A program made the translations under genes and the position numbers. A stretch of DNA of 22,529 nucleotides from JAPXRI01 sp033813635 (lineage in GTDB: Bacteria; Bacillota; Clostridia; Oscillospirales; QAMX01), in contig JAPXRI010000042.1 in assembly GCA_033813635.1 (NCBI GenBank), positions 1 through 22,529 of the forward strand. Direction: 5' to 3'. Each line of letters opens with the position of its first letter. Within the stretch, counting starts at the first letter, position 1. Of the stretch, positions 1 through 7,576 are shown piece by piece. The notes under the pieces are model-generated. The model ran no database searches. It saw only the letters and a list, made by a program, of their open reading frames with translations, and was not told where the DNA came from.

Positions 1-2
1 AG

Positions 3-973
3 CCATTGGCTGCGAGATTTCATATCTGTCCGAATCTTTGATTTCCGACTCTCTTTTCTGTTCGGTGTTTTGATTCATCACTACCGAATTTCAATCAATG
101 GCTGTCCAATTTTCGGGGTACCTATCATTACAACGACGCTTTTCTCGGTAACCTTCTGATAATATATCTTCTCTCGTTAATTTACTTTTCCTTTGAATCA
201 AAGGGGAAATATGCGTCTGCGGCGTATGCCGTTACAGCCATGAGCGCGTGCCTGGCTATGAATGTCAAATTTTCCGGTTTGATATTCTGCGGTTTGTTCG
301 GAGCTGCTTTCTATTTTTTCTGGCTGATTTCCGGTACAAAAAATGCGGGATTCAGAGCCGGCATCAGAAATATAAAGAAAATAACCATAATGTTTGCGGT
401 TATCGTGTTGTGAGCTGTATGCGTTCTAGGGTTGGCATCGTATATCATAAATACTGTCCTGTATGAGAATCCTGTATACGGAGCGTTCGGCGAGGGAAAA
501 ACGGTTGACTACGATACCGAATCAACACCGTATTCATTCCGCCCGTTGTCTGCGGGAATGCGTTTCATTTACACGGTTTTTTCAAGAGTCGGTTCGACAG
601 AACCAAGTATTAAACTGCCATTTACATATACTGAGGACGAATTTGTAACCACAAGAACTTATGATATGCGTATCGGCGGCTGAGGCATCACGTTCGGAGG
701 ACTGTTATTAACCGGAACAGGAATCTGGATTACCGCCGCAGTGCGAGCTTGGAAGCAAAATCGACGTTTATTCGTTATAATAATCCGGGCTTACGCCTGT
801 CTTGCGCCGATTGCGGTTATTATACCTGCGCTTTTGTGGGCGCGCTTTAACATGCCGGTATTTTGGTCCCGTCATTGGGGGCCGGGCTGAATATTGTCGT
901 TTACAGGATTAATGGCGATGAAGTTATCGACAGCTCGGCAATCGACACGGAAAGCCTTGAGATTATCAGATGA
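3..973 (+). pseudogene. Decayed multi-pass membrane protein gene (5' end outside window)
   Basis: From about position 123 one frame reads a hydrophobic, membrane-type protein (YHYNDAFLGNLL, then several long apolar stretches). It is broken by in-frame TGA codons at 411-413 and 681-683. Near 860-890 the reading must shift frame, after which the tail ends in NIVVYRINGDEVIDSS...IIR and a stop at 971-973. That stop overlaps the GtrA start codons (ATGATGA), which is the footprint of translational coupling in a once-intact operon. The region before 120 is too degraded to assign. Given the GtrA and nucleotide-sugar neighbours, a glycosyltransferase-like or other polysaccharide membrane protein is the best guess. 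The family is inferred from context, not recognised from a motif. Confidence 0.6.
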
Positions 974-1407
974 TGAAAAATATGCGAAACAACGGGAAAG
1001 AAACGATAGTGCCAAATTTAATTAAGTTCAGCAGACAATTTATATCGTACGGATTTGTCGGCGGAGTTGCAGCCGTCGTTGAATGGACGGTTTTCTGGTT
1101 CTGCGACGAAATAATAAATGCTTATGTCGCTTTGTCGACGACGGCCGCATTTATCATCGCAACATTTGTAAACTGGGTCCTCGGGCGGAAACTGACCTTT
1201 AAAAACAACGCGAAAAACAATTCGAAAGGGAAGGATGCAGCAAAGGTTTTTATCGTCAGCGGCATCGGGCTGGGTTTAAATATCGCGCTGATGGAGCTTT
1301 TTGTCAACAAACTGCATTTATATCCAATGCTGTCGAAGATTATCGCGACGGGAATGGTTTTCTTATGGAATTTTTTATCAAGAAAATATATTATTTACAG
1401 AGAATAG
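970..1407 (+). CDS. GtrA-family membrane protein
   Basis: 145 residues with four predicted membrane helices at roughly 23-45, 50-71, 92-112 and 120-138. It carries the family's C-terminal signature FLWNFLSRKYIIYR just after helix 4, and its length is normal for GtrA. GtrA-like proteins are thought to move lipid-linked sugars across the membrane for O-antigen, teichoic acid or other surface glycan decoration; this is family knowledge, and the substrate here is unknown. Two start codons are adjacent (970 and 973) and both overlap the stop of the decayed upstream gene. The kinase-uridylyltransferase gene starts only 9 bases after the stop, so the two are probably co-transcribed. The gene is AT-richer than the phage genes to the right. 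Confidence 0.87.
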   Translation: MMKNMRNNGKETIVPNLIKFSRQFISYGFVGGVAAVVEWTVFWFCDEIINAYVALSTTAAFIIATFVNWVLGRKLTFKNNAKNNSKGKDAAKVFIVSGIGLGLNIALMELFVNKLHLYPMLSKIIATGMVFLWNFLSRKYIIYRE

Positions 1408-1416
1408 GAGGATATA

Positions 1417-3348
1417 ATGAAAGAATCCGTAGATCTATTTATACCGGGGAGATTGTGCCTTTTCGGCGAACACAGCGACTGGGCAGGCGCGTTGCGGACT
1501 TTTAATTCTGCGATTGAGCCGGGTGAAGCCATCGTAACGGGGATAAGCCAGGGAATTTACGCTACGGTACGGAAAAACAGCAATTTTATTATTTATTCGA
1601 AAATACCCGGAGAAGAGAATCTCAGACTTGAGACTCCGATGGTACAAAAAACGCTCAGGGAGATTGCCTATAGTGGCGGTTATTTTTCATATGTCACGGG
1701 AGTTGCCTCCTATGTCCTTGAAAATTACCACGTGGGCGGACTTGAGATATGTATTAACAAGATGACGCTTCCAATTAAAAGGGGGTTGTCGTCAAGCGCG
1801 GCTATATGCGTTTTGGTGGCGAAAGCCTTTAACCAATTGTACGATCTGCAACTCAGCACTAACGGTATCATGCGAGTCGCATTTTACGGGGAGCAGAGGA
1901 CGCCGTCGCGGTGCGGTCGGCTTGATCAGGCATGTGCTTACGGAATCAGGCCGGTCTATATGCGCTTTGACTGCGGCGAAATAGAAACACAGGCGCTGGT
2001 GTCAAAAGCAGAGTTGCATTATGTGATCGTGGACCTAATGGCTAAAAAGGATACTGTCAAAATACTGGCAGATTTAAATAAGGCGTACCCTTATCCGCAG
2101 ACGGAAAGGGACAGGCTGCTGCATCAAGCGCTTGGCCGCGATAACCACGATATCATCATGCGCGCAAGGCGCTTCATAGAAGAAGGAGACGCTCCGGTGC
2201 TCGGCGCGCTGATGACGGAGGCGCAGAAACTGTTTGACGAAAAAGTTGCGCCGTCCTGCCCGGAGGAACTAACGGCGCCCGTACTGCACAGCGTATTGAA
2301 CGATCAAAATGTTAAAAATTTGACTTACGGAGGAAAAGGAGTGGGGTCACAGGGAGACGGAACGGCGCAGTTTTTGGCGAAGAATGAGGAATGCCAAAAG
2401 ATGCTTTGCGATTACTTCCAAAACGAACGCCATATGGACGCGTTTGCGTTTACGCTGCGCCCGCAGCATAGCGTCAAAAAGGCAATTATCCCGGTTGCCG
2501 GCTACGGGACACGCCTGTACCCCGCGACAAAAGCTGTTAAAAAAGAATTTTTTCCGGTGGTGGACAAGGACGGTCTGGCAAAACCGATAATTCTTGTACT
2601 GTTGGAGGAACTCGAACGCGCCGGTATTGAAAAATTCTACATAATTATAAACAACGAAAACGACCGAAAGCTGTACGAAGAGTTCTTTAATGAAATGTTG
2701 TCGGATAAGCATTTTGAGAAATTGCCCGACAACATGAGACAATATGAGAGTAAATTACTGCGTATAGGCGAAAAAATTGAGTATATAGTCCAGGAAGAGA
2801 GACTTGGATTCGGGCACGCAGTCTATCAATGCAAGCGTTTTGTCAACAACGAGCCCGTACTTCTTGCTTTGGGCGATACGCTTTATTCAACAAAGAATAA
2901 CAAGAACTGCACGGAGCAGCTATTGGAGGCGTTTGAATCTACCAAAAAGACAACGCTCTCGATCCATACCGTGCCGCTGAAAGACGTCGTTCATTACGGT
3001 ATGGTGGCCGGGAAATGGACGGACAGCGCACATAAGCTGATGGAGATCGACGAAATCAGGGAAAAGCCGACGGTTGAATACGCCGGTAAACACATGGGAA
3101 TACCCTCGGGCGACGGGAAGTTACGGTATTATTCCGTTTTCGGTGAGTATGTATTAATGCCTGAAGTATTTTACATTCTTGAAGAAAACATAAAGGAAAA
3201 CAGGACATCGAACGGTGAAATTCAGCTGACGGACGCGCTTGAAACTGAAAGGGAGAAATCGGGTTTATGCGGCTTTGCCGTAGACGGAGAAATGTTTGAC
3301 GTTGGTATACCTGAAGCATACGCGCATACGGTCGCAAATTTCAAATAA
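1417..3348 (+). CDS. Fused GHMP sugar kinase / UTP-sugar-1-phosphate uridylyltransferase
   Basis: 643 residues with two enzymes in one chain. Residues 1-350 form a GHMP kinase: motif 1 GRLCLFGEHSDWAG (11-24), the ATP-binding GLSSSAA (123-129) and motif 3 GGKGVGSQGDG (305-315). Residues 353-643 are a GalU-type uridylyltransferase: VAGYGTRLYPATKAVKKEFFP near 360-380, the QEERLGFGHAV block (459-469), LGDTLY (485-490) and FDVGIPEAY (627-635). The inferred role is salvage of a free sugar, sugar to sugar-1-phosphate to UDP-sugar, in the cytoplasm. The sugar is not identified; galactose and uronic acids are candidates. The ribosome site AGGAGG precedes the start by 5 bases. Order differs from Fkp-type enzymes, where the pyrophosphorylase is N-terminal. 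Confidence 0.85.
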   Translation: MKESVDLFIPGRLCLFGEHSDWAGALRTFNSAIEPGEAIVTGISQGIYATVRKNSNFIIYSKIPGEENLRLETPMVQKTLREIAYSGGYFSYVTGVASYVLENYHVGGLEICINKMTLPIKRGLSSSAAICVLVAKAFNQLYDLQLSTNGIMRVAFYGEQRTPSRCGRLDQACAYGIRPVYMRFDCGEIETQALVSKAELHYVIVDLMAKKDTVKILADLNKAYPYPQTERDRLLHQALGRDNHDIIMRARRFIEEGDAPVLGALMTEAQKLFDEKVAPSCPEELTAPVLHSVLNDQNVKNLTYGGKGVGSQGDGTAQFLAKNEECQKMLCDYFQNERHMDAFAFTLRPQHSVKKAIIPVAGYGTRLYPATKAVKKEFFPVVDKDGLAKPIILVLLEELERAGIEKFYIIINNENDRKLYEEFFNEMLSDKHFEKLPDNMRQYESKLLRIGEKIEYIVQEERLGFGHAVYQCKRFVNNEPVLLALGDTLYSTKNNKNCTEQLLEAFESTKKTTLSIHTVPLKDVVHYGMVAGKWTDSAHKLMEIDEIREKPTVEYAGKHMGIPSGDGKLRYYSVFGEYVLMPEVFYILEENIKENRTSNGEIQLTDALETEREKSGLCGFAVDGEMFDVGIPEAYAHTVANFK

Positions 3349-3376
3349 AAAAGCTAAGTGGTAGGATAATTAATAG

Positions 3377-3412
3377 CGGCAGGACCTTTTTCGTAAGAAT
3401 CAGGTTCTGCCG
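3377..3412 (+). terminator. Inverted repeat, possible terminator of the polysaccharide operon
   Basis: A 10-bp stem (CGGCAGGACC pairing with GGTTCTGCCG, one G-U pair) with a 16-base loop lies 29 bases after the kinase-uridylyltransferase stop. The following tract (ATTTCTAT) is only moderately T-rich, so termination is plausible but not strong. Confidence 0.45.
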
Positions 3413-3750
3413 ATTTCTATATAAGCTTTGCGCTCCGGAAGAGGGCGTTTGCAAAGCGTGACGTGAAGAAGGCGTCGTAAACATTTGATGTGTTTTACTA
3501 CAGTCCATTTTCCTTAGCTTCGCATCATAGGCACAATCTTGCGTCGGTAAAAACGTAAATATCATATGGCTTTTCTGCCCGTACCGTTTTTGCCACATCC
3601 AAAACAGGTATCGCAAACGGAATAACTCGGTGCTACTCTTGTTGCCGGTTATTACTAAGGTTCTTTAGTGTTTAGGACCGCCCGGCGGAGAGCCTTGCAT
3701 TTATCTTTTAACGACGGCGGAGTCCGGTTGCACATAAGCGCGTTTACACG

Positions 3751-3788
3751 AAAAAACGGTAAAGCCGGAGATAAGGCGATACCGTTTT
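3751..3788 (-). terminator. Terminator of the repressor transcript
   Basis: AAAACGGTA at 3753-3761 pairs perfectly with TACCGTTTT at 3780-3788, with an inner GCC/GGC pairing. On the minus strand the stem runs into six T's (positions 3756-3751). It lies about 60 bases past the repressor stop and would end that leftward transcript. Confidence 0.65.
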
Positions 3789-3851
3789 ATATAAAAGCTT
3801 TTTTATGCCGGAGCCGGCGGGGCGGTTCTTTAGAAGAGCGACGAGCCCGCT

Positions 3852-4460
3852 TTATTCAAACTTCGCCCGGAGCTCGATTACCTTGCCTATGATTCGGACC
3901 GGGAGCTCGGCTATCTGCTGGTTGGTGAAATACATCGGGTCGAACGCCGGGTTGCTGGGGTAGAGGATGATCCCGTCCGGGCCTTTTTTGAGGCGCTTGA
4001 GGGTCGCCTCGTTGCCGTTGATCATCGCCACGACGATGTCGCCGGTCTCGGCGGTGTCCTGCTGGCGGACGATAACCACGTCGCCCTCGGATATTTTCGG
4101 CTCCATGCTGCTGCCCTTGACCCGCAGGCCGAAGAATTCGCCGGTGTCCTTTAGGAATTCCGGGATCTCCTCGTAATCGATGATGTCCTCGACGGCGTCG
4201 ATCGGTATGCCGGCGGGAACGCTGCCCAGCACCGGGATCTTTGTCTTTGAAAAACTCTTGTTGGAGGGCTCGCCGGTGAGCTCGCTGATCGGCACGCTGA
4301 AATACTCCGCGAGCTTCATCAGCGTGCGGTATTCGGGCAGATTGCGCCCGCTCTCCCACATGCCCACAGTGGACTGAGAAATTCCGAACTTCTTTGCGAG
4401 AGCCGCCTGCGTTATCCCGTCGCGCTCGCGCAGTCTTTTCAATGCGTGGCCGAACATCAT
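3852..4460 (-). CDS. CI/LexA-like phage repressor (XRE helix-turn-helix plus S24 peptidase)
   Basis: 202 residues. Residues 4-60 form an XRE helix-turn-helix (ITQAALAKKFGISQSTVGMWE). Residues about 75-195 are a LexA/CI-type self-cleaving domain: Ala83-Gly84 (VPAGIP) as probable cleavage bond, Ser118 in VKGSSMEP as nucleophile and Lys155 in ATLKRLKK as general base. It should hold the prophage silent and be inactivated by RecA-stimulated self-cleavage after DNA damage (family knowledge). The start is set by AAAAGGGG a few bases upstream; a second ATG follows directly. It is transcribed away from the early operon, with a promoter at 4564-4592 and a terminator at 3751-3788. Confidence 0.93.
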   Translation of the reverse strand: MMFGHALKRLRERDGITQAALAKKFGISQSTVGMWESGRNLPEYRTLMKLAEYFSVPISELTGEPSNKSFSKTKIPVLGSVPAGIPIDAVEDIIDYEEIPEFLKDTGEFFGLRVKGSSMEPKISEGDVVIVRQQDTAETGDIVVAMINGNEATLKRLKKGPDGIILYPSNPAFDPMYFTNQQIAELPVRIIGKVIELRAKFE

Positions 4461-4490
4461 ATTATACCCCTTTTTAAAATGTTATATCGG

Positions 4491-4550
4491 GCGGCGCGGA
4501 TAGCTTAATTTAAAATCATGTGTAATAATCCGGGTTTGCAGCCGCGCCGC
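4491..4550 (-). promoter_or_regulatory. Inverted repeat in the repressor 5' untranslated region
   Basis: GCGGCGCGG (4491-4499) and CCGCGCCGC (4542-4550) are perfect complements separated by 42 bases. They lie inside the roughly 97-base leader of the repressor mRNA and could fold it upstream of the ribosome site. Function is unknown. Confidence 0.35.
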
Positions 4551-4563
4551 TCCCTTGATTTGT

Positions 4564-4592
4564 ATTATAGCATCAATGATGATTATTTGCAA
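4564..4592 (-). promoter_or_regulatory. Repressor promoter
   Basis: On the minus strand a TTGCAA -35 box (4592-4587) is separated by exactly 17 bases from a consensus TATAAT -10 box (4569-4564). Its spacer contains the dyad ATCA-N4-TGAT (4572-4583), so it is probably regulated by the repressor itself. Confidence 0.7.
4572..4583. promoter_or_regulatory. Candidate repressor operator 1
   Basis: ATCAATGATGAT is a dyad of the form ATCA-N4-TGAT placed in the spacer of the leftward repressor promoter. The same form recurs in the rightward early promoter. Confidence 0.45.
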
Positions 4593-4631
4593 TAGTCTGA
4601 AAAAATATTTTTAATATAATCATAAAAGGTG

Positions 4632-4660
4632 TTGACATATCACAAACGATGATGTATAAT
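4632..4660 (+). promoter_or_regulatory. Early rightward promoter
   Basis: Full-consensus SigA promoter: TTGACA (4632-4637), a 17-base spacer and TATAAT (4655-4660). It faces away from the repressor promoter and leads into the zinc-ribbon and replication genes. The spacer contains operator 2. Confidence 0.82.
4639..4650. promoter_or_regulatory. Candidate repressor operator 2
   Basis: ATCACAAACGAT matches ATCA-N4-YGAT and lies between the -35 and -10 boxes of the early promoter, so a bound repressor would block RNA polymerase. Assignment rests on symmetry and position only. Confidence 0.42.
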
Positions 4661-4689
4661 ATCATAGAAAGTGAGGTGTCATACTTCTA

Positions 4690-5172
4690 ATGATGAAATG
4701 CATGGGCTGCGGCGAGGTGCTGCAGGAGGGAGAAGCGGTTAGGGCGCCCATCGGGTTCTCGGAGGCCTGGGGGTCAGGCGTCAGCGAGTACGGCGCGGTG
4801 TGCCCGGTGTGCGGGTACGACATCTTCGAGGATTGCGAGCTCTGCGACTGCTGCGGCGAGGCGCTGCCGGAGGGCGAGGTGAGCTGCGGGATCTGCGAGG
4901 CCTGCCTTTCGGAGGCCTTCGATTTCGACGAGGGGAAGGAGTATCTGCAGGACATCGAGGACGAAAACGCGGGCTGGAGCGACTTTGTGCTCTCGCGGGT
5001 GTACGGCGTGATAAAATGCGAGGACAGGGCGTTTTTGGTAGACGCGCTGCCGGAGCCGGAGGCGGATTTTATCTGCTCGAGCGGGAAGCCGGCAAAGGAG
5101 GAGCTTAAGACCTACATATTCGAGGACTGGAAGGATTACGCGGAGAGGCTCTACAAAACCAAGCGGGGCTGA
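4690..5172 (+). CDS. Small acidic zinc-ribbon protein, early phage gene
   Basis: 160 residues. The first 75 contain four or more Cys pairs (CMGC, CPVC, CDCC, CGIC) typical of metal-binding ribbons or knuckles; the C-terminal half is acidic with no recognised fold. It is the first gene after the early promoter, with a GAGGTG ribosome site about 11 bases before the start. Position suggests an early regulatory or DNA- or protein-binding role, but no specific function can be claimed. A 106-base gap without clear features separates it from the replication gene. Confidence 0.7.
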   Translation: MMKCMGCGEVLQEGEAVRAPIGFSEAWGSGVSEYGAVCPVCGYDIFEDCELCDCCGEALPEGEVSCGICEACLSEAFDFDEGKEYLQDIEDENAGWSDFVLSRVYGVIKCEDRAFLVDALPEPEADFICSSGKPAKEELKTYIFEDWKDYAERLYKTKRG

Positions 5173-5278
5173 AATACCCCTGGGAAAGACTTAAAGCAGG
5201 GCAAAAGCGCGCGGTTGAAAATCATTTCAGGTACAAACAGTAAGCTTATCAATCAGAAATTGTGAAACGGAGGTCGCT

Positions 5279-6259
5279 ATGTCGGGTTATATCCGCGTCG
5301 GAACGGACGTTAAAAACGATGTAAAGGTATTGAACCTGGCGGAGCTGCTCGGGCTGCGAAGCTACGCCGCTGTGGGGCTGCTCACGCTGCTCGGCGCGTG
5401 GGTCGAGCGGTATCAGGGCGAGGACTGCTTTGACAGGCTGCCGAAGAGCGCGATCTGCGAGGCGGTGGGCTGGAACAGGTCGGCGGACAGGCTGTTTCGC
5501 GCGCTGGAAGCCGCGGGCATCTATAAGGAGGAGGGCGGGCGGGAATACCTCGACCTCGGGGGCCTGACGCTGTCAAAGGCTGAGGCGGAGAGGGCGGCGG
5601 CAAGGCAGAGGATGAGAAATCTACGTGTAAAGCGCTCGGCTTGCGCCTGCGAAAAAGAGGAGGATACTGAGGACAAGCCTGTAAAGCCAAAGACTCTTAC
5701 AGGCATAAACATAATAGACGAAGACGAGGACGAACTGTTGGAGACGGATTGGGGCTCTAAACGAGGGGAAAAGGCGAACAAAAACCGAACAAACGACGCT
5801 CTATGCGTTCGGAGTGCGTTCGGAAACGGGGAGGGGCCCTCTCTTTCTCCTCCTTCTTCCCCCCATACCCCCTATTATTCTTCTCATTCTCTCCCGTCAA
5901 AGAAAAATAAAAAAAATAATAATAAAGCCGCTGCAGCTGCAGAAGGCTGGGAAGCGGTTTTTGAAGAAGAGCTCTGCCCGCTGGGAGAGGTGGCGAGGGA
6001 GAAAATCTGCTCCTATATCGCCAGGGGCGCGGAGGAGGAGCTTATTCGCGAGGCGATCAGGGAGGCCGCGCTTTCCGGCGCCAGGTCGCCGAAATACCTG
6101 TTCTCGATTCTCGACCGGTGCGTCGACAGCGGGATTTTCACGAAGGAGAGCTTTTTGTGGGACCTGGGCTCGAGGAGGGATAAAAGGCCGCGTAGGACTT
6201 ACGGCTCCGGCGAAATCACCGAAAGGGAGCTTTTGACGATCAGCGGGTTTGACTATTAG
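5279..6259 (+). CDS. Phage replication protein, winged helix plus DnaD-like domain
   Basis: 326 residues. Residues 1-100 look like the N-terminal winged-helix domain of phage replisome organisers. Residues about 115-220 are a charged, low-complexity linker ending in runs of Lys, Asn and Ala. Residues 222-290 match the DnaD-like C-terminal domain that closes with KYLFSILDRCVDSG. Such proteins bind the phage origin and recruit host DnaB or DnaI helicase machinery (family knowledge). The start is fixed by ACGGAGG seven bases upstream. The linker-coding DNA contains ordered repeats, a polypyrimidine tract and an A-rich stretch, listed as a candidate origin. Confidence 0.83.
   Translation: MSGYIRVGTDVKNDVKVLNLAELLGLRSYAAVGLLTLLGAWVERYQGEDCFDRLPKSAICEAVGWNRSADRLFRALEAAGIYKEEGGREYLDLGGLTLSKAEAERAAARQRMRNLRVKRSACACEKEEDTEDKPVKPKTLTGINIIDEDEDELLETDWGSKRGEKANKNRTNDALCVRSAFGNGEGPSLSPPSSPHTPYYSSHSLPSKKNKKNNNKAAAAAEGWEAVFEEELCPLGEVAREKICSYIARGAEEELIREAIREAALSGARSPKYLFSILDRCVDSGIFTKESFLWDLGSRRDKRPRRTYGSGEITERELLTISGFDY
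5774..5927. other. Candidate phage replication origin inside the initiator gene
   Basis: GCGAAC and CCGAAC (5774, 5785) are 11 bases apart, one helical turn. Their inverse GTTCGG occurs twice (5807, 5818), also 11 apart, giving a right-right-left-left array. Next comes a strongly polypyrimidine tract (5837-5895, only five purines) and then a nearly pure A/T stretch (5898-5927). Iterons followed by an easily melted tract within the initiator gene is the layout of the lambda origin in gene O. Origin function is inferred. Confidence 0.5.
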
Positions 6260-6292
6260 CGAGCCGGAAAAATCCTGAATTTGGAGGTTGGA

Positions 6293-6649
6293 ATGGAAAA
6301 AAACCTTCTTTCGTGGTTTTCAAACCTGAACTTCCGCAGGGCGGAGATCAAAACGCTTAAGGTGTTTATCGGCTCCTACGGCGTCCGCGAGAGCTTTTCG
6401 GAGAAGAAAAGAAGGCTTGAAAAGAGGCTGGAGGAGTGCAAGGCGGAGGTGGCCGCGGCGGAGGCGGTGTTCGGCCTGCTGACCCCGGAGGAGCGGGAGG
6501 TGGTGGAGGTGATGCTGGTCGAAAACCGGCGCTGCGCGTCGGTGGAGCTGGCCGACAGGCTCCACGTCGGAATATCGACGGTGTACAGGCTTAGAAATTC
6601 GGCTGTAGAAAAGCTAAAGAAGGCGTTTATGTATGCGGAAGAGAGCTGA
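6293..6649 (+). CDS. ArpU-like / sigma-region-4-like phage transcription regulator
   Basis: About 118 residues. The N-terminal half contains a charged helical segment (KKRRLEKRLEECKAEVAAAE). The C-terminal half is a sigma-region-4-like helix-turn-helix: LTPEEREVVEVM, then ADRLHVGISTVYRLRNSAVEKL. This matches the ArpU family of small regulators that close the early operon of many Firmicute phages and are thought to switch on late genes. An in-frame TTG exists at 6281, but GGAGG (6283-6287) sits five bases before the ATG at 6293, so I prefer the ATG. It is probably co-transcribed with the replication gene, 33 bases upstream. Confidence 0.75.
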   Translation: MEKNLLSWFSNLNFRRAEIKTLKVFIGSYGVRESFSEKKRRLEKRLEECKAEVAAAEAVFGLLTPEEREVVEVMLVENRRCASVELADRLHVGISTVYRLRNSAVEKLKKAFMYAEES

Positions 6650-6716
6650 TTTATCTGCTGTCTGCGTAAAACCGAGAGAAAATCCCCGGATATTCGTTTT
6701 TTTCACGCGTTTTTTG

Positions 6717-6745
6717 TTGACAAAAATATTTGTCTGTGATACCAT
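6717..6745 (+). promoter_or_regulatory. Promoter of the toxin-antitoxin-chaperone operon
   Basis: TTGACA (6717-6722), a 17-base spacer, then TACCAT (6740-6745), which matches four of six consensus positions. The expected transcription start falls within the adjacent dyad operator, which fits autorepression by the antitoxin. Confidence 0.65.
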
Positions 6746-6750
6746 TAGTG

Positions 6751-6770
6751 TGATAACAAAAACGTTATCA
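6751..6770. promoter_or_regulatory. Operator-like perfect dyad before the toxin gene
   Basis: TGATAAC and GTTATCA form a perfect 7-bp inverted repeat with a 6-base spacer, directly downstream of the -10 box. This is the usual place and form of a HigA-type antitoxin operator. Confidence 0.6.
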
Positions 6771-6806
6771 AATGAATAGATATAAATAGCGGGAGGGCAT
6801 AATAAC

Positions 6807-7172
6807 GTGTATGAGATAATCGTATATACGACCCCGATGGGAAATGCCCCTCTCGAAGATTTTTTAAGCAAATTACTCAAAAAGGAGCACAATGAACTTG
6901 AAATAGCGCAGATAAAACTGTATATTGACAGATTGGCGGAATACGGGTTCGATATCGCGAAGCACTTTAGCAAATCGGTGAAGCACCTGCAAGGCGATAT
7001 CTATGAGCTAAGACCGGGCAGGAATCGAATTCTGTATTTTTACCAGGACAAGAAAAACAGGTTTGTTTTGCTGCACGGTTTTGTAAAGGAATCAGGTAAG
7101 ACTCCGCCATCGGAGATTGAAAAGGCAATAAGGGAGCAGAAGGATTTTTTAAGGAGGTACAAAAATGACTGA
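6807..7172 (+). CDS. HigB/RelE-type toxin (Gp49-like)
   Basis: 121 residues with the compact alpha/beta layout of HigB-type toxins: an N-terminal strand (YEIIVYTT), two helices, then YELRPGRNRILYFY, a strand reading FVLLHGFVKESGKTP, and a terminal helix with EIEKAIREQKDF. These are hallmark blocks of the phage-derived Gp49-like family, ribosome-dependent mRNA interferases (family knowledge). The start is a GTG nine bases after GGGAGGG; the ATG at 6811 is out of frame. The toxin gene comes first and overlaps the antitoxin gene by 8 bases, the usual HigBA order. Conservation of the Arg-rich strand suggests an intact enzyme. Confidence 0.9.
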   Translation: MYEIIVYTTPMGNAPLEDFLSKLLKKEHNELEIAQIKLYIDRLAEYGFDIAKHFSKSVKHLQGDIYELRPGRNRILYFYQDKKNRFVLLHGFVKESGKTPPSEIEKAIREQKDFLRRYKND

Positions 7173-7545
7173 TATGGTGAATTTTGACGAATTATGGGAG
7201 GGCTTAAAAGCAGCAGGCGAGGAAGAAAAGAAAAAGATTCTGATCGCCGAAGAGATATCGAATATCATCAAAAGCATTGTCGGCGCGAGGATCGAAAAAG
7301 GTTATACACAGAGAGAGCTCGCTGAAAAATGCGGCGTTAAACAGTCGGCCATTGCAAGGATGGAGAAGCTTCAGGCGATACCGAGACTCGATACGCTTGT
7401 AAAAATCGCGAGCAGTTTAGGTGTTATGCTTGTTGCGGTTGCAGAAAAGGAAATTCCGCTGAAAATCAACATAAAGCGGCAGACCGGATATCAATGGCAA
7501 AATTGGCCTCAAGTAATAAAATACAACAGCTCAAGCTGCGCATAA
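7165..7545 (+). CDS. HigA-type antitoxin with C-terminal extension
   Basis: 126 residues. An N-terminal helical part (1-38) is followed by an XRE helix-turn-helix (about 40-95: IEKGYTQRELAEKCGVKQSAIARME). A further tail of roughly 30 residues contains aromatic and apolar residues (GYQWQNWPQVIKY). Tails of this kind in antitoxins of TAC systems are chaperone-addiction segments that make the antitoxin depend on a SecB-like chaperone (known from Mycobacterium tuberculosis HigA1). A SecB-like gene is indeed next. A perfect AAGGAGG lies seven bases before the ATG and the gene overlaps the toxin stop. It should neutralise the toxin and repress the operon through the dyad at 6751-6770. Confidence 0.87.
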   Translation: MTDMVNFDELWEGLKAAGEEEKKKILIAEEISNIIKSIVGARIEKGYTQRELAEKCGVKQSAIARMEKLQAIPRLDTLVKIASSLGVMLVAVAEKEIPLKINIKRQTGYQWQNWPQVIKYNSSSCA

Positions 7546-7576
7546 TTAAGCTTCCGTAAGCGAGAGGAGTTTCAAA

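Larger units (their letters stand above)
3349..3851. other. 503-base spacer between host block and prophage repressor
   Basis: No reading frame here looks like a real protein: the longest ones on both strands have arginine-rich or otherwise non-protein-like composition and no ribosome site. The stretch holds the two inverted repeats listed separately. The left junction of the prophage should lie here, but I find no integrase, no tRNA gene and no convincing repeat shared with the right junction (21612-21757). Confidence 0.6.

Noticed and set aside
3341..3616. 91-codon minus-strand frame between the polysaccharide operon and prophage, and a plus-strand frame at 3668-3892
   Set aside because: No ribosome site, odd composition and overlap with hairpins. 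No transposase or integrase motif could be read in either.
4464..4469. TATAAT on the minus strand directly before the repressor start codon
   Set aside because: No -35 box at proper spacing, and it would give a leaderless message even though a good ribosome site is present. A complete promoter exists at 4564-4592.
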